A stretch of 64,000 nt of DNA. It comes from Cryptomeria japonica (taxonomy: Eukaryota > Streptophyta > Pinopsida > Cupressales > Cupressaceae). The number at the start of each line of letters is the position of its first letter. Positions within the stretch are counted from its first letter, which is position 1. The position numbers and the translations under genes were made by a program. The notes under the pieces are model-generated. The model saw only the letters and a list, made by a program, of their open reading frames with translations, was not told where the DNA came from and made no database searches. The stretch spans positions 408,428,889 through 408,492,888 of the forward strand of contig NC_081408.1 of assembly GCF_030272615.1 (NCBI RefSeq), given 5' to 3'. Shown piece by piece: positions 46,950 to 59,173 of the stretch.

Positions 46950-49154
46950 CTAGCTAGCACCCTCTCCCTCATCGCCTGGTGGAGGAGTAGGAGCCTGATG
47001 CCCGGGATCATGTCGAGGTACTCGTGCTCCCTCTGATCGAGCCATAAACTATGAATAGGGTTGCACCTGCTGTGCAACAGGAACTACAACACTATACGCT
47101 GCTACGTAATAAGCTACCCTACTGCTCTGGAGAAGGACCTCCTATCGTAGAGACTCTATCTTTTCTCTTAATATTGTGATCTGACAATCATGCTCGGCCA
47201 ACTGTCGGTCTCGCTCCGCCAACTGAGTCTGTGCCACTGTCAACTGTGACTACAGCTCTGCAAGACATGACCTCATCGACCGTCCAGTATCTGTCCCCTG
47301 CTCTCGCGTGAGCCCCCCATCTCCATCCCCATCTCCACCCCCATCTCCACCTCCACCACCACCTCCACCCTGCTCCTCTCTCCGTTGTCGCACCTGTCTA
47401 GGAGCTGATCACTCCTCCTCAGTCCCGCCCAATCTAACTCCAACTCGCCCAAGGGATCCACCCTCACCCCTCTACTATCCACCCTCAGCTGGTACCCTGC
47501 TACTGCTAGCACCTGGATCACCACTACCTCGTCACAAAGCCTCAGCTCTCTGTGCCTGACCCTGCCTCTGGCCCTGTCCCTGTGCTAGTGTGGGGGCATC
47601 CTCCTCAACATCCTCAATATGCGGAGCCTGCTTGCCTGGGTCTATAAAATGTGGGAACAGATGCTGCTAAAAATAATCTCTATACTAGGGCAATACCCCC
47701 GCATCTGCTACATCATCCATGTAATCCTATCTCAAGTGGTGTAACCCTGTCAACTCCTGCATCGCCAATGCGTATGATAACCGCGAAGACCATCCCTGTC
47801 TCTCCTCATCTGCATATCGAGCATACGCTTTATACTCCTGCGAGATCCCCTAAGGCCGATCATACTGCCTCATCACTCATGAAATGACAAATCGCTCCAC
47901 AACAGTCTGTGATCTCCCGATCAGTGGGCGTGTCACAAAAAGGTCCCTGCGAACCCTCTGCCAGTCATCCCACAGCTCCAATCTTCTGTATTGTATCCAT
48001 ACGATGGTTATCAGGTCATCAAGCTACCATCTCTAGAAGTCTGTCTTGCCCAGATGGGGCTATGTGATATATCTGGCATACCTATAAATGATCGGCCGCC
48101 CAAGCTCTCTCCTGTCATCTACTATCGGCCGACAAATGGGAAGGTGCTCCCAAGCCCACACTTGCAAAATGTATACACCCATGGCCATGCTCCGCCCATC
48201 TCTGTAAACGATCTCATGCATCTCCCGATACATGTGGGCCAATAAACAAGAACCCCAGCCAAGTCTCTGAGGGGTCTCTATCAACCTCTCTAGCATCCAG
48301 CCCCATCTGCTCTAGAAACCCTACTGCCCTCTGTCCGGCATCAAAAAGCAACCGATGAACCCTACTAGAACACATGCTAGGGGATACTCCTCACTGTACC
48401 TGCTCATCAGTATGTCCCAACTCATCAAACAAGTCAAAATGTCTGGATCCATGAATATGTTCCTAAGTGCCTGTAATCTCGGTAATAACACGGTATCATA
48501 ATCCACCTTATCCCTAGCAAAAGGGATACGAAGAATCCTGTACACATACTCAGGAGTGATAATCAACTCCCCAACTGGCAAATGAAATGTATTATGCTCT
48601 GAATGAAACCGCTCTACTAATGTCGTGAGCTTCCCGTGATTCACACGGATATCAGGTAATCGCAATAAATGAGTCAAGCCCCACAAATCAACATGAGCCT
48701 ACTCAACCTCAGATAAATGACGCACTAATGCCATAGTGGGAGGATAAACACATCTAAACACCATAGGAGGTAATCGATCCTGCAAAAAAAAAAAAAAACG
48801 AGCATCAGAAAACATTCCAAATGAGCCTACAAGAGAAGTTAAACAACATGCAAATCCAACTAAGTCAAAAGCAAAACCAAAATTTCATGTTTACCCTTTC
48901 AAAAATGATCACTGCTTTTTGAATCATAAAACACAGTTAAAGCAGCATCTCGTACGAGTCAGGAATGGCTCTTGTATGAAAAAATAGCCTCAAATGACAA
49001 TTTAACAGATTGCGCACGACAAAATGAACACAAAATTTCAAAATTGAAAACATAAACAGGCTTAAGATCGATCACTTACCGCTGGCTCATAGTTTCGGGG
49101 TTGATTGTGACGTCTCTAGCGTTCAAATCAATGCTGACAAGTCGGGACCACCAT
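46950..49154 (-). pseudogene. Antisense spliced gene for a plant mobile domain protein
   Basis: Exon 1 is 49154-49080 (25 codons, ATG in good context GAAAATGG). The intron is 49079-48780 (GTAAGT donor; CTGAT branch-like site; T15 tract; CAG acceptor), and exon 2 is 48779-46950. The joined frame has about 634 codons. PMD hallmarks are LVERFHSEHNTFHLPVGELI, YRILRIPF, GWGSCLLAHMYREMHEI, VYILQVWAWEHLPICRP, WDDWQRVRRDLFVTRPL and VMRQY. A Gly/Glu-rich linker, a coiled coil and a Pro-rich tail follow. No frameshift, but about fifteen in-frame stops (two in exon 1), nearly all explained by C-to-T decay of CGA, CAG or TGG. PMD (MAIN-like) proteins occur in plants both as host genes and inside transposons. 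The gene sits antisense between pol and the 3' LTR, a site known for extra ORFs in Tat elements. Splicing is my inference. Confidence 0.78.
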
Positions 49155-49226
49155 TTTCTTCGCAAAAGGATTTTTGAATTTTCAAACTTGGAGGGTTAAA
49201 ATGATTTGAAAATGACACTTTCGTCC

Positions 49227-49236
49227 CATATATAGA
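49227..49236 (-). promoter_or_regulatory. Candidate TATA box of the antisense gene
   Basis: Minus strand CTATATATGG lies about 75 bases upstream of the exon 1 ATG, which leaves room for a start site near 49200 and a 5' UTR of about 45 bases. Confidence 0.5.
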
Positions 49237-49239
49237 CTA

Positions 49240-50329
49240 AAACCTAATTTTCACCTTGCTCCAATAGACATGAAAATTGTACCCTTAGCTAATTTGCCTG
49301 CTTTGATTCCATTTTCGAGATCGAAATCGAAATTCGAGATCATTTTGCTAGCCAATTTCACAATTTTGACCACTTGGTGCTTTTTTCATCAAATGCTCAT
49401 TCTTTCTTCAAATTGCGCTCAAATTTCAATGTTGAATCTTAATTCAATTTCATTCTACACATCAACATTACAATCAACTCTACTCTCAATTTCTCATCAA
49501 TCATCGCCAAAATTTTCAAAAATTCCTCAGAATCAATTTGTGCTCAAATAACTTATTTTCTCCACACAATTGCCTATAATCAATCCCTTGCTATCTTTCG
49601 ATTTCACTCCCGAGGGGGCATACTCACGACCTTATGACTTCACATCTCACAAGTCGAGAAGATTTTTCAAATCTTCATCAAAAGTTGAGCAAAATCTTTT
49701 CAATTAAAGAAAATCAATCCTTATTGCTAAGGAGCATCTCAGCTTCATCGCTTCACATCAAGTTGATATCTCTCGATCATTTGAATCAAATCAATTGTTA
49801 AGGGGCATCTCAGCTTCATCGCTTCAAATCAAGCTGATATCTCTCGATCATCTAAATTAATCTCTTAACGTTAATCAGTTTCATCGTTTCAAATCAAGCT
49901 GATTATTCGTTTAAACTCAATCAAAAGTTTCAAGAGTATCTTTGATCACACTAAATCTAAGCAGGTGTTCAGTATTCGTTTCTTGATCAAGCTGAACGGT
50001 TCATTCTTCACTCATTGTGTCTTGATCAATCAAGTTCAAGATTGATTTTTATCATCACTCACTATATCTAAGTTCAATCAAGTTCTAGATCAGTAAGATC
50101 CGCTTCTTGATCAATCAAGTTCAAGTTCGGTATCTTTGTTTTCTATCGTTCCTCAGTTCAATCAAGTTCGGGATTGGTATCACCTTAATCAAACTTCATT
50201 CAGCTTTGTCGCTTCGAATCAAGCTAAACACCTTGCTTTTCATCTAATTCGTGATCAATCAAGTTCAGAACTAGCATCTCCTAGACATCACACATTCTTT
50301 GAACCAACGCGCTGCTCGCACATTAATTC
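49240..50329. repeat. Repeat-rich region between antisense promoter and 3' LTR
   Basis: Two 52-base direct copies starting AAGGRGCATCTCAGCTTCAT at 49729 and 49800, and a partial third near 49872. Then five scattered copies of (G/T)ATCAATCAAGTTC or TTCAATCAAGTTC (about 50023, 50073, 50109, 50155, 50251). For gag-pol this is 3' untranslated sequence; for the antisense gene it is upstream sequence. Confidence 0.7.
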
Positions 50330-50342
50330 AAAGAGGGACAAA
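50330..50342 (+). other. Polypurine tract
   Basis: AAAGAGGGACAAA directly before the 3' LTR start TGTAATACCC. Confidence 0.75.
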
Positions 50343-51477
50343 TGTAATACCCTAAAAATGGTCATCTAAACCATGGGCCCCTAATCTCAACAACATCACC
50401 AAGGTCCTAACCAAAGGCAACTAAATCAATCTTGAGCACATTATTAATTCTTTATTCATCAAATATCACATGGCAAATCAACTACTCAATATTAATTAAA
50501 TATTTATTTAATTAATCAAATCATTTTCAATAATATCATTTTGATCAATTATCCCATTTTAATTTATTAAATATCCTTGCATATTTAATTAATTAATAAA
50601 TTTGCCATTCAATCATGCAAAAAGGATTAATTTATTACAAAAGATGAATTAATTTATTACAAAGAGTTGAATTGAAAATAAAACAAAAAGAATTGAATTG
50701 AGAGAGAAATCAAACTTGAGATATTATTTCTTTTTCTAAATTTAGAACTTGAAATTAGAAAAGCAATTTAATTGAATTATTGAATTATTCTCTAAAATTG
50801 GAACTCAAAGCTTTTCAGAAAAAGAAGTTCAGTTGCATTGAAAAGACCTTTTTCTTGAATAAATTAAAGAATTATATATTTTTATCAGATATGCATGGAA
50901 TTAATTTATTATTATTTTCCAATGCAACTTGGACTTCTAATTTGAATGCATTTCAATTAAACTATAATTGAAATCTATTTCAAGGTTAACTAAACATGAT
51001 TTCTCAATTATTTCAATTAATCCAAAATTAAGTTTTCTCATCATCTCTCTTGTGATTCTCTATAAATTCAGTCTTCAGCTCTCATTCCAATTTACCCTAG
51101 AGATTTTTGAGAACACGCTTGGAGATTATTATCACGCTAATTTCGCTCTGGAGTCATTGAAGATTATTGTGCTTTTTAGATTGTTTGCATGCATTTTCCA
51201 TTCATTGTTGTTTGAATTGATTATTGCTTGAATTATTCATTCATCTTGCATCCATATAGTTAATATCATATAGATTAAATCCTTCGTCTTGGTGTAGTCT
51301 AGTCACTGGTATTGCTTATGAAAATTTGAGAGCAATCTTATACTCGCATCTTTTAGAAGGCAATTGGTGGCTTTGCTATGGTTTATTACTTATTGATTAT
51401 TGATTACTAACCATGCATATAATGACTTAATTGAAGTGTTGTGCTTGCAACTACAGGTTCACTTTTTCACACACACA
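50343..51477 (+). repeat. 3' LTR of plus-strand Tat element
   Basis: 1135 bp, TGTAATACCC...ACACACA, same direction as 33894-35072 and with the same TATA box at 51061-51067. Confidence 0.95.
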
Positions 51478-52518
51478 CCTGCAAGAAGTTGTGTCCATTT
51501 TTTGGCCAAAAAGTGGAAATGTTTTCCCTGTTTTTTTTATTTTGCCCTATTTGACCTAAAAATTTGAAGCAGTTAAAGAATGAATCTTGAAAAAATTCAT
51601 TAATAGAAAATCTAGTGCTTGAAGTCTACTTTCCAAATATCTAATTTATTTTAATAGCCAGATCTTAAAAATTAGGTTTGAATAGGCATTACTAAAACCT
51701 ATAGTTTAAAAGTCACTTTACAGAGCCATACCATGCCCATGTACAACAAGCATAATTTGACCTAAATGAAAGTATTTTTCTTAATCCTTTTGGGAAAAGA
51801 TATTTAACTCACTCACCTTTGATGAGGATATTTTTTTGTAATTTTTTTCTATATATATCATTTTTGTTAATTTTTTATTCGGCGTAATCATTGTTTTGAA
51901 AAATCCCCATGTATGACAAGCATAATTTGACCTAAACTTAACATTTATTTATTTATTTATTTAAACTGTATAGAATTGTCTCTAGTTTGATGCCATATAA
52001 TTTTTTTTCCAAAAAACTTAAAGACAAAAAAAGTTATGAAAAAACTAAAAACCCTATTATTTCAAGTTTATGGACCTCTTTCATTAGAAAATAATTTAAA
52101 AATAAAAAAACATCCATTCTTTAAAAAAATTACATATTTGGAATCTAGGCAGTCTGTATTGTAATGGGTTTTAATTGTTTAATTTTTTTTTGAAAATTAG
52201 GTGTTTAGATATATTTTTGAAGTCATTTTTTGTATGTAGATTGATTTGGCCTTCAAGTTGCAGGTCAAACCAGATCTGAGCCTCGGGTTTGGCCCTCCAA
52301 ACCATTTTCCAAGCCAAATTCTGAAGCTATATCTGGGCCCATAGTCAATTTTTTTAGAAACGGGATCCCGTATCAAAAATGGGATCCCGTTTGAGATACA
52401 GGATCCAATTTCATTTTTTAATTAATTAAAAATAGGAAAATGAAATGGTATCTCGTTTCATTTTTCATTATTTACTTATTTTTAAATATGTATAAAAAGG
52501 AATTATTCGAGATAATAA
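51478..52518. other. AT-rich sequence, no gene recognised
   Basis: No coding frame. It contains the 12-base palindrome ACGGGATCCCGT (about 52360) with a near copy 28 bases on, and an inverted repeat GGTTTGG/CCAAACC (about 52289-52306). It does not continue element C. Confidence 0.4.
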
Positions 52519-52531
52519 AATATGTCTTTTT
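52519..52531 (+). repeat. LINE target site duplication, left copy
   Basis: AATATGTCTTTTT, repeated at 59264-59276 on the other side of the LINE. The last T runs into the LINE poly(T), so the exact end is soft. Confidence 0.8.
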
Positions 52532-52655
52532 TTTTTCTTTTTTTTGGTAAGTGTTATCAAGTATGGGGATAGCACCCTATATTAATAATTAAAGAGATTA
52601 CATAAAGTTTTGAATAAAAAAAACCCTAACCCATTCCATGAAGGCCTAACAACTA

Positions 52656-53290
52656 CTAAATGCCACGCAGGGCTTGTAGAATAACATAAATGCATTCACC
52701 AACATGGATGACATTGCTAGTCGATTGATCCGACAACCACCACTCCTCAGTTCGAGTAACACGCCTAAAGGGTTCCATATTGCCGTTCATGATAGCACAG
52801 CAAAACACTTCCCATGCATTCTCGCAGAAGATTCTCATTTTATCCCGTTCTTCCATCTTCACTAGATATTTTTCCATAGCACGATTGTGCCTTTTGTTGT
52901 CCGACTCCTCCCCATCTTCCGCAGACGAACCTTCTTCCGAGCTATCAGATGGCAGATAGTTTTCCATCTAAAAATAAACTTTCAGGATACTCAATCTCTG
53001 ATCGGATGTAAACTTAAAATATAGTTAGCCACTGCGTCCACCAGGAGTGGTTTAACAACTCCACCCAGAAGCTCAACCATTTTTTCCTTTGACTCCAGAA
53101 CATCCACCAATGGGATAAGCATGGGTTCAAGGACCTGTGAGTCGCACCAGTGTCTTTGATGATTGAGGACCACACCTACCAACCCCTCCATGGCATCATA
53201 GGTCATGTCCACTGTAAAGAACAAGTTTTGTAGTTGCCCCCTCAAGTCCTCTTCACAGTTAACACATGAGACGTCTCCAAAGAAGGCCAT
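52656..53290 (-). CDS. Two small ORFs in LINE 3' region, possible ORF3
   Basis: Downstream of RNase H the minus strand has a 99-codon ORF (53290-52991, MAFFGDVSCVNCEEDL) and a 103-codon ORF (52967-52656, with an acidic start MENYLPSDSSEEGSSAEDG and ending VILQALRGI), in different frames. They are uninterrupted although ORF2 is broken, and composition looks protein-like. I recognise no domain. They may be one former protein split by a frameshift, or chance frames in a 3' UTR. Confidence 0.35.
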
Positions 53291-53588
53291 AATTCACAGT
53301 CCCAACTCAAGAAAAGACACTTCGGGTATGGAGATATTCAAAGAACGATCCCATAAATAGCAGGAAACAACCCATTCTAGGAGCTTCCACCAAACAACAC
53401 TTTCTACAATGAGGATTGTAAAATCTCTCATGAACCAAGAGATCGGGAAGTGTCAGTGTAGATTATAGATCTACTATGCACACAGACCACTTGTCTGTAA
53501 CATCCGCAACCATTACTGTTCAAAAACAGACCCTGCATACCAAAAAGTGTCCTAGCACGCCGCCAAAATATGAACTCAACGTAGAACC

Positions 53589-56500
53589 TTACTGAGCGTA
53601 ATCTGCTTTGATTAGATCGCGGACTGGTTCAGAGACTGATTGTATATCAAAAGTGGTAGTACCAATTGGGATGTCAACCCCCAAATTGGCTACAAAATCT
53701 GCCACCCAATTGCCCTCTCTATATGTGTGAGTAAATTCATAGTGATTAATATCATTAAGGAGTCGAGATATGCACGGGACCCATTTGTTTAGGTTCATAC
53801 TCTCAAATCCCCTTTTGATAATCCCTTGAATAATAACTAAGGAATCCCCTTCAATGCTGATCTTGGTCATTTTATTGGTAACGCATAAATTAAGGCCTTC
53901 CAAGAGGGCCCGAATTTCTGCTTCATTATTGGTGGCCACCCCCAAGGCCCCATAACTACCTAATAATAACTTGCCTTCACTATTATGAATAACAACTCCA
54001 AAACCAGAGGCCCCGGGATTTCCCCGACAGGCACCATCAAAATTCAACTTCAACCATCCCGCGGGGGGAGCCTTCCATCTGATATGTTTTCTAATGCCTA
54101 TCTTCTTTGAGAGCTTTGGCATCTGAGAGAGGGTGGCCAGGGACCAATTTTCCTACAATTTTCTGTCCCAATCAGTAAAGTGTCGAAACTGCTTTCTTTG
54201 CTTCCCATTGATCAATTCCTCTATGGACACTTTGATATAGTCGATGAGTCTGTCCACTGGGAGGCATTTATCTTTAAAAATCCTCCTATTCCTTTCCTTC
54301 CATAAATGCCAAGCTATCATTGACAGGCCTGTAATCCAAATATCGCTCCACATAGAAGATCTATGCGTAGGCCACGAAGCGAGGAAATCGTTCAAATTCA
54401 AATTTCTAACTGTTGTGTAGCATATTTTTTCTAAAAACCAATTCCAACAGGACATTGCCATTAGGCAAGTATAGAGTAGATGATCAACCGACTCTTCCGC
54501 ATTCATACATATGACACATATGCTTGGACCAAAGATGCCTATTAATTTGAGCCTATCCCCTGTGAGGATTCGGTTATGAAGAGCGATCCATAGAAAAGTG
54601 CCAGCTTTGGGGAGAAGTCTACTGTGCCAGCATAGTTTAGACGGCCAATCAGTGGACGGGCCTATTGCCCTTTGGACCTTATATCCCAACTTCACGCAAT
54701 ACTCACCTGACTTCGAGCCACACCAGAAAATATTATTGTCTGCATTAGACATAGGGATATTTCCTGCTAAGGATGGATCTTAACTGATCGCACAGATCCG
54801 AGCATCCAAAATCCACCTGTTTCCACTTTTGGATATTACTATTTGAGTGGTTTGGGTCAAAATAGTCCTCAACATAAGAACCGAACCTATCTTTGATTGA
54901 ATTGATCCAATCTTGCTCCATAAACAATTCATTTAACACAGGTTCACCCTCCCATGAATCCTCCCAAAATTTTGCTATGTTCCCACGTCCAATGTGCCAA
55001 GAGATGTGGCCAGTTATCACAGATCTACACTCCCATAAAAAATTCCAAGTTGCAGACCCTCTGTCTGCATTTGCCACTGTAAAGATTCTTTCCGGTTGCT
55101 CCAGAGTTTTTGGGGTTCACGATGCATCTTCCAAGAGAGTTTTGCTCCAAGGGCAATGTTTTGGAGATCCATTTTCCTTAAGCCAACCCCCTCCCCCCCC
55201 CAATTCTTTACTATAACACATCATTTCCCAATTGATGAGGGGAATTCTACTAGTATCTTTAGCCCCATCCCACACGAATTTTCTCAACATGTTATCTAAA
55301 TCTTCCTGACCGCCTGTGGCATTCTAAAGCATGACATGCTATAGATTGGAATAGCCGACAGAACTGATCGGATCATTGTGAGGCGCCCAGCCTAAGATAA
55401 CCATCTATTCTTCCATTGTGTTGATTTGGCCATACAGGATTGTTTCACATCCTCCCAAATGTGTGTTTGATGACATCCCTTGTCAATTTTAATGCCCAAA
55501 TATTTCATAAGAAGTTCCTCTAACTTGATCCCCAGGATACCCAAGATTCTTGTCTGAATTTGTCTGCTGGTGTTAAAGAGAAAGAGTTGTGACTTATCAC
55601 TGTTCATTACTTGGCCCGAGATTTCTGAATACTAGTTCAAAGTTTCTAGTATGAATCTAGCTTCTGCCACAGAGGCCTCCCCAAAGACCACCGTGTTGTC
55701 TGCAAATTAAGAATGTGTGATGGCAGATAGTTGTTCATGGATGCAAACACCTTTCCATGTCCCTTGCGAATGTTTTTTCTGAATTAATCTTCCTAAAAAT
55801 TCTACCATAATGATGAAAATTGAGGGGGAGAGGGGGTTGCCTTGTCTAAGTCCATTCGTGGCAGGGAAAAAACCACAAACGCTCCCATTAACCAGCAGGG
55901 AAAAATTAACCGAAGAGATACAAAACTTAATGCAAGCTATCCATTGGGGAGGAAAACCAATTTTTTCTAGAACACGAAGCAGGAACTACCATACTACCCG
56001 GTCATATGCTTTTTCCACATCCAATTTAACTACCATTCCCCCAATCTTATCTTTATGCAAGGTGTGAATGACTTCTGAGACTAGGATAATACTGTTGGCT
56101 ATCTCCCTACCTGGTGTAAAACCATTCTGATGTTCGGAGATCAGGTTTGGGAGTAAAGCTTTAAGTCTCTCAGCCATAGCTTTGGAGATGATCTTGTACA
56201 GCGTGTTGCAAAGAGATATCGGTCGAAAATCCTTCATAGTAGTGCACTCTGCTTTTTTGGGAATAAGACATATCAGGGTGTGATTTATCTCTTTGACAAA
56301 TTTGCCATTCTTCTTGAAATCTTTGATCACTCTCCAAATATCAACCCTCATAAAGTTCCAGCATTTTTGAAAAAACTCAGCGTTTAAGCCATCCAGTCCA
56401 GGCGCCTTGTTTGGATGTAACGCAAAGGTGTCTGATTTAATTTCTTCTAAGGTAAAAGGAGCCATCAATGTCTTCCCATCCGCGTCTGATAACATCGGGT

Positions 56501-57765
56501 GTATTATGTCATCTAAAGCTAGGAAGGAGGTGGGCTCATCCTTCCTACAATCACCCAATAGCCACTTGTTCTATCTCTTTAGGGGTATGGACCCAAGAAT
56601 TATTCATTTCTTGGATCGAACAGATTTTGTTTGCACATTTTCTAGCCTTTACAGAGGCATGGTAGAATTTGGTGTTCATATCCCCCTTAGCAACCCAATG
56701 CTCCCTGGCCTTGTCCCTCCAATACAGTTCTTCTCTCCGCAGAATCTCAGAATACTGATTTTTGAGAGATTTTTCAGCTTCGAATTCCACATTTGTCATT
56801 CCTTGGGCCATAATAACTGAGTTCACTGCTTCTAAATCTTCTTCAATCCTGGCTTTTTCTGCAAATACATTTTTGAAGGAGGTTTAGTTCCACTCCTTTA
56901 ATCTCCTTTTGATGAACTATAATCTTTTGGTGAATTTGAAACTGGGGGAACCAGAGGAAACATTACTTTCGCTCCACAAAATTTTAATATGACTGTGAAG
57001 TGTTGGGTCCAGCCACCACATACTCAGAAATTTGAAATAATTTTTATGCTGCTTCGTATCTTGTCCAATGTTAAGTGATATAGGATAATGAACCGACCCA
57101 CTCTGGGGTTCGATAGCAGAGTCAATGGAGTGATGGCTCAACAACCACCATTCCCCAACAAAGAACCTGTCCAATCTTTCAGCAATATTTGCAAAATCTC
57201 ATCTTCTGTTATTCCAAGTAAAGGTACCATTCTTAGGGATGATATCAACCACTTTACAATTGGTAACAAAATCTCTAAAGTCTTATGCCACCTTTGAGGG
57301 CAGCTTTAGACCACCCCTTTTGTCCTCTGCACAGAGGATTGCATTGAAATCCCCTGCCATGACAACTTTCCCAAGATTATTAAGAGCCAAATCCGACACC
57401 TCACACCACACCTTACGCTTATCTTCTATTTTGATTGGACCATAAATATTGAACAACGCAAAGCATAGGTTTAACTTTTTACATTTGACAGAACACGCCA
57501 TCCAAAACTCATGGGAAGCGATACTACTTACCTCGATGTGAGATGGGTTCCACGTGATCCCAACCCCCCTAGCCGAGCCTCGCGCCTCCTGAAAAATACC
57601 ATCCCAATAATAGCAAAAAAATTTAAAATCTAGAGCTTTCTCTGAATTTAGCTTAGTTTCTTGTAGCAAAAAGATATCAGATGCCAGCTTGATCATGGTT
57701 CTTTTGACCAAGCATCTCTTGTTAGGGGCAGCTAAACCCCTGACATTCTAGGAGGAAATCCTCAT
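53589..57765 (-). pseudogene. LINE ORF2 (endonuclease, RT, RNase H)
   Basis: Starts MRISS-stop-NVRGL at 57765; TGG is expected at the stop. The AP-type endonuclease shows IFLLQETK, GVGITWN and VVMAGDFNAILC. RT shows FRPISLCNTLYKIISK, NGFTPGREI and LDVEKAYDRV. The catalytic box, about 55690-55715, reads FADNTVVFG instead of FADD, so the second Asp is lost. A zf-RVT zinc region follows near 54490-54530 (CVICMNAEESVDHLLYTC). RNase H at the C-terminus (54122-53589) keeps FDGACRGNPGASG, NNEAEIRALLEGL, IEGDS and REGNWVADF. Reading changes frame at about 56555, 55100 and 54750. RNase H at the end of ORF2 is known in some plant L1 clades. Confidence 0.9.
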
Positions 57766-57989
57766 CTTTCTCCAAGGGAGGTCTTTCCTCCCTTGGATAC
57801 TTTAAGATAATCAATAACACTAACAATTCCCTTTTCATGAGCTCTTTGTTCACGGATAACTTTGTGGCTTTTGCGACCCTTAGATCCCTTGGCTCTACCT
57901 AGGAGTGTATTTGCAGATTGACTAGTGCATCTGGGATCCAAAATATCCAAATCATCCAAATTTTCTGGTTCTTCATCAGGCCAGGAGGA

Positions 57990-59173
57990 TTAAGATCCTT
58001 TCGCGGAAAGCCTATCCTCTTTAGTATCATCTTGATTAGGCAGAGGGGAGGGGGATACCAATCCTAGATTAGGAGTACTATTGTAGATGGGGGCCGCTGA
58101 AGCAGTCCCGTTATCATGGGATAATTTCTTTGGTGATGGATCAGCATTGGCCGAGATCGGGCCAATCAGTAGAGGTAATTCAGAATTTGCAGGAGGCATA
58201 TGGTTCCAAACTTTGCCATATTTGTTGGGAGGCTTTTTGAACACCCTCCTGACAAACATCCTACACCTCCCAATAGGGTGTTGCCTACTACCATATCTGG
58301 CGCATGAAGAAATATCTTTTTCGATCTCCACTTGTTGAACCCAACTCCTCTCATTTGTTATAATGGAGATAGAAGGCGGAATCTCTTTGACCACTGCAAT
58401 TTTTACTCTGGCATAGATGTATAGATCCACGTCAATGATTGCTTCATCAATTTCCAGCAGAGTGCCCAAAGACCTACCAATGCGTTCTAAACAAGGGTTA
58501 CTCCAATATTCAAAAGGGAGATTGTATAGATAGACCCACAAGGGTTTATCATATATCGCCAACTGAGTAGGGTTGAAATTAGGATACCAGGGATGTAGAT
58601 AAAAAGGATGGCTATCAAAGAACCAATTTTGAGAGCTCAGTATCCTGTCTCTCTCCTCTGCCTCCGCGAAGACTGCAACAAAGAAACTTTTCAGCAGGAA
58701 TTTAATGACATGTTTACCCCAATGCTCATCTACCCATGTCTTGATTGATTTTTTATGAAATTTAGGGCCAACAACTCTTCCGATGATTGCATGATTTTTA
58801 AAGATAGAACAATCATCAGCAACATCCTTAGATAAATCCACTATGCACTGGTTAGGGTTTCTGAAACTACATTTGGATGGCTGGTCTAAAGAACGATCCC
58901 GTCGGGAAATGTCTTCCCAATTCCCCTCATGTTCAGAGATAACATTTTCCTCCCAGTCCACATCATACACTTTCCAAATTGAATCTCTCTGTTTGTTAGT
59001 GACGTCGTGTAGATGTTCTTTATCTCTATTTTCAGGAATGAACCTATACGCTCGATTAGCCTCGCGCACCGGCTTATCCGCACCCTCAGAGCCAACCCCG
59101 CGTGACTGCCTTACCTCACGGACCTACTCCTTGCGCATCTGCCTTTCCTCACGAACCTGCTCCTCTCTGTGCT

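Larger units (their letters stand above)
33894..51477 (+). mobile_element. Full-length Ty3/gypsy Tat-lineage LTR retrotransposon (17.6 kb)
   Basis: Order: 5' LTR, primer site, 2.5 kb leader, gag, protease, G-patch-like segment, RT, RNase H, second RNase H, integrase, spacer, antisense spliced PMD gene, repeat region, purine tract, 3' LTR. Gag-pol is broken by three one-base deletions (about 38874, 40218 and 42935) and several stops. By eye the two LTRs differ at roughly 3-4 in 100 positions over the first 200 bases, so it is not a recent insertion. Flanking pentamers are CCTAT (33889-33893) and CCTGC (51478-51482), a poor match for a target duplication. Confidence 0.95.

Noticed and set aside
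47273-47559. Val/Glu-rich minus-strand and Pro-rich plus-strand ORFs
   Set aside because: Neither is in the frame that joins the PMD domain to the coiled coil; both are shadows of the linker.
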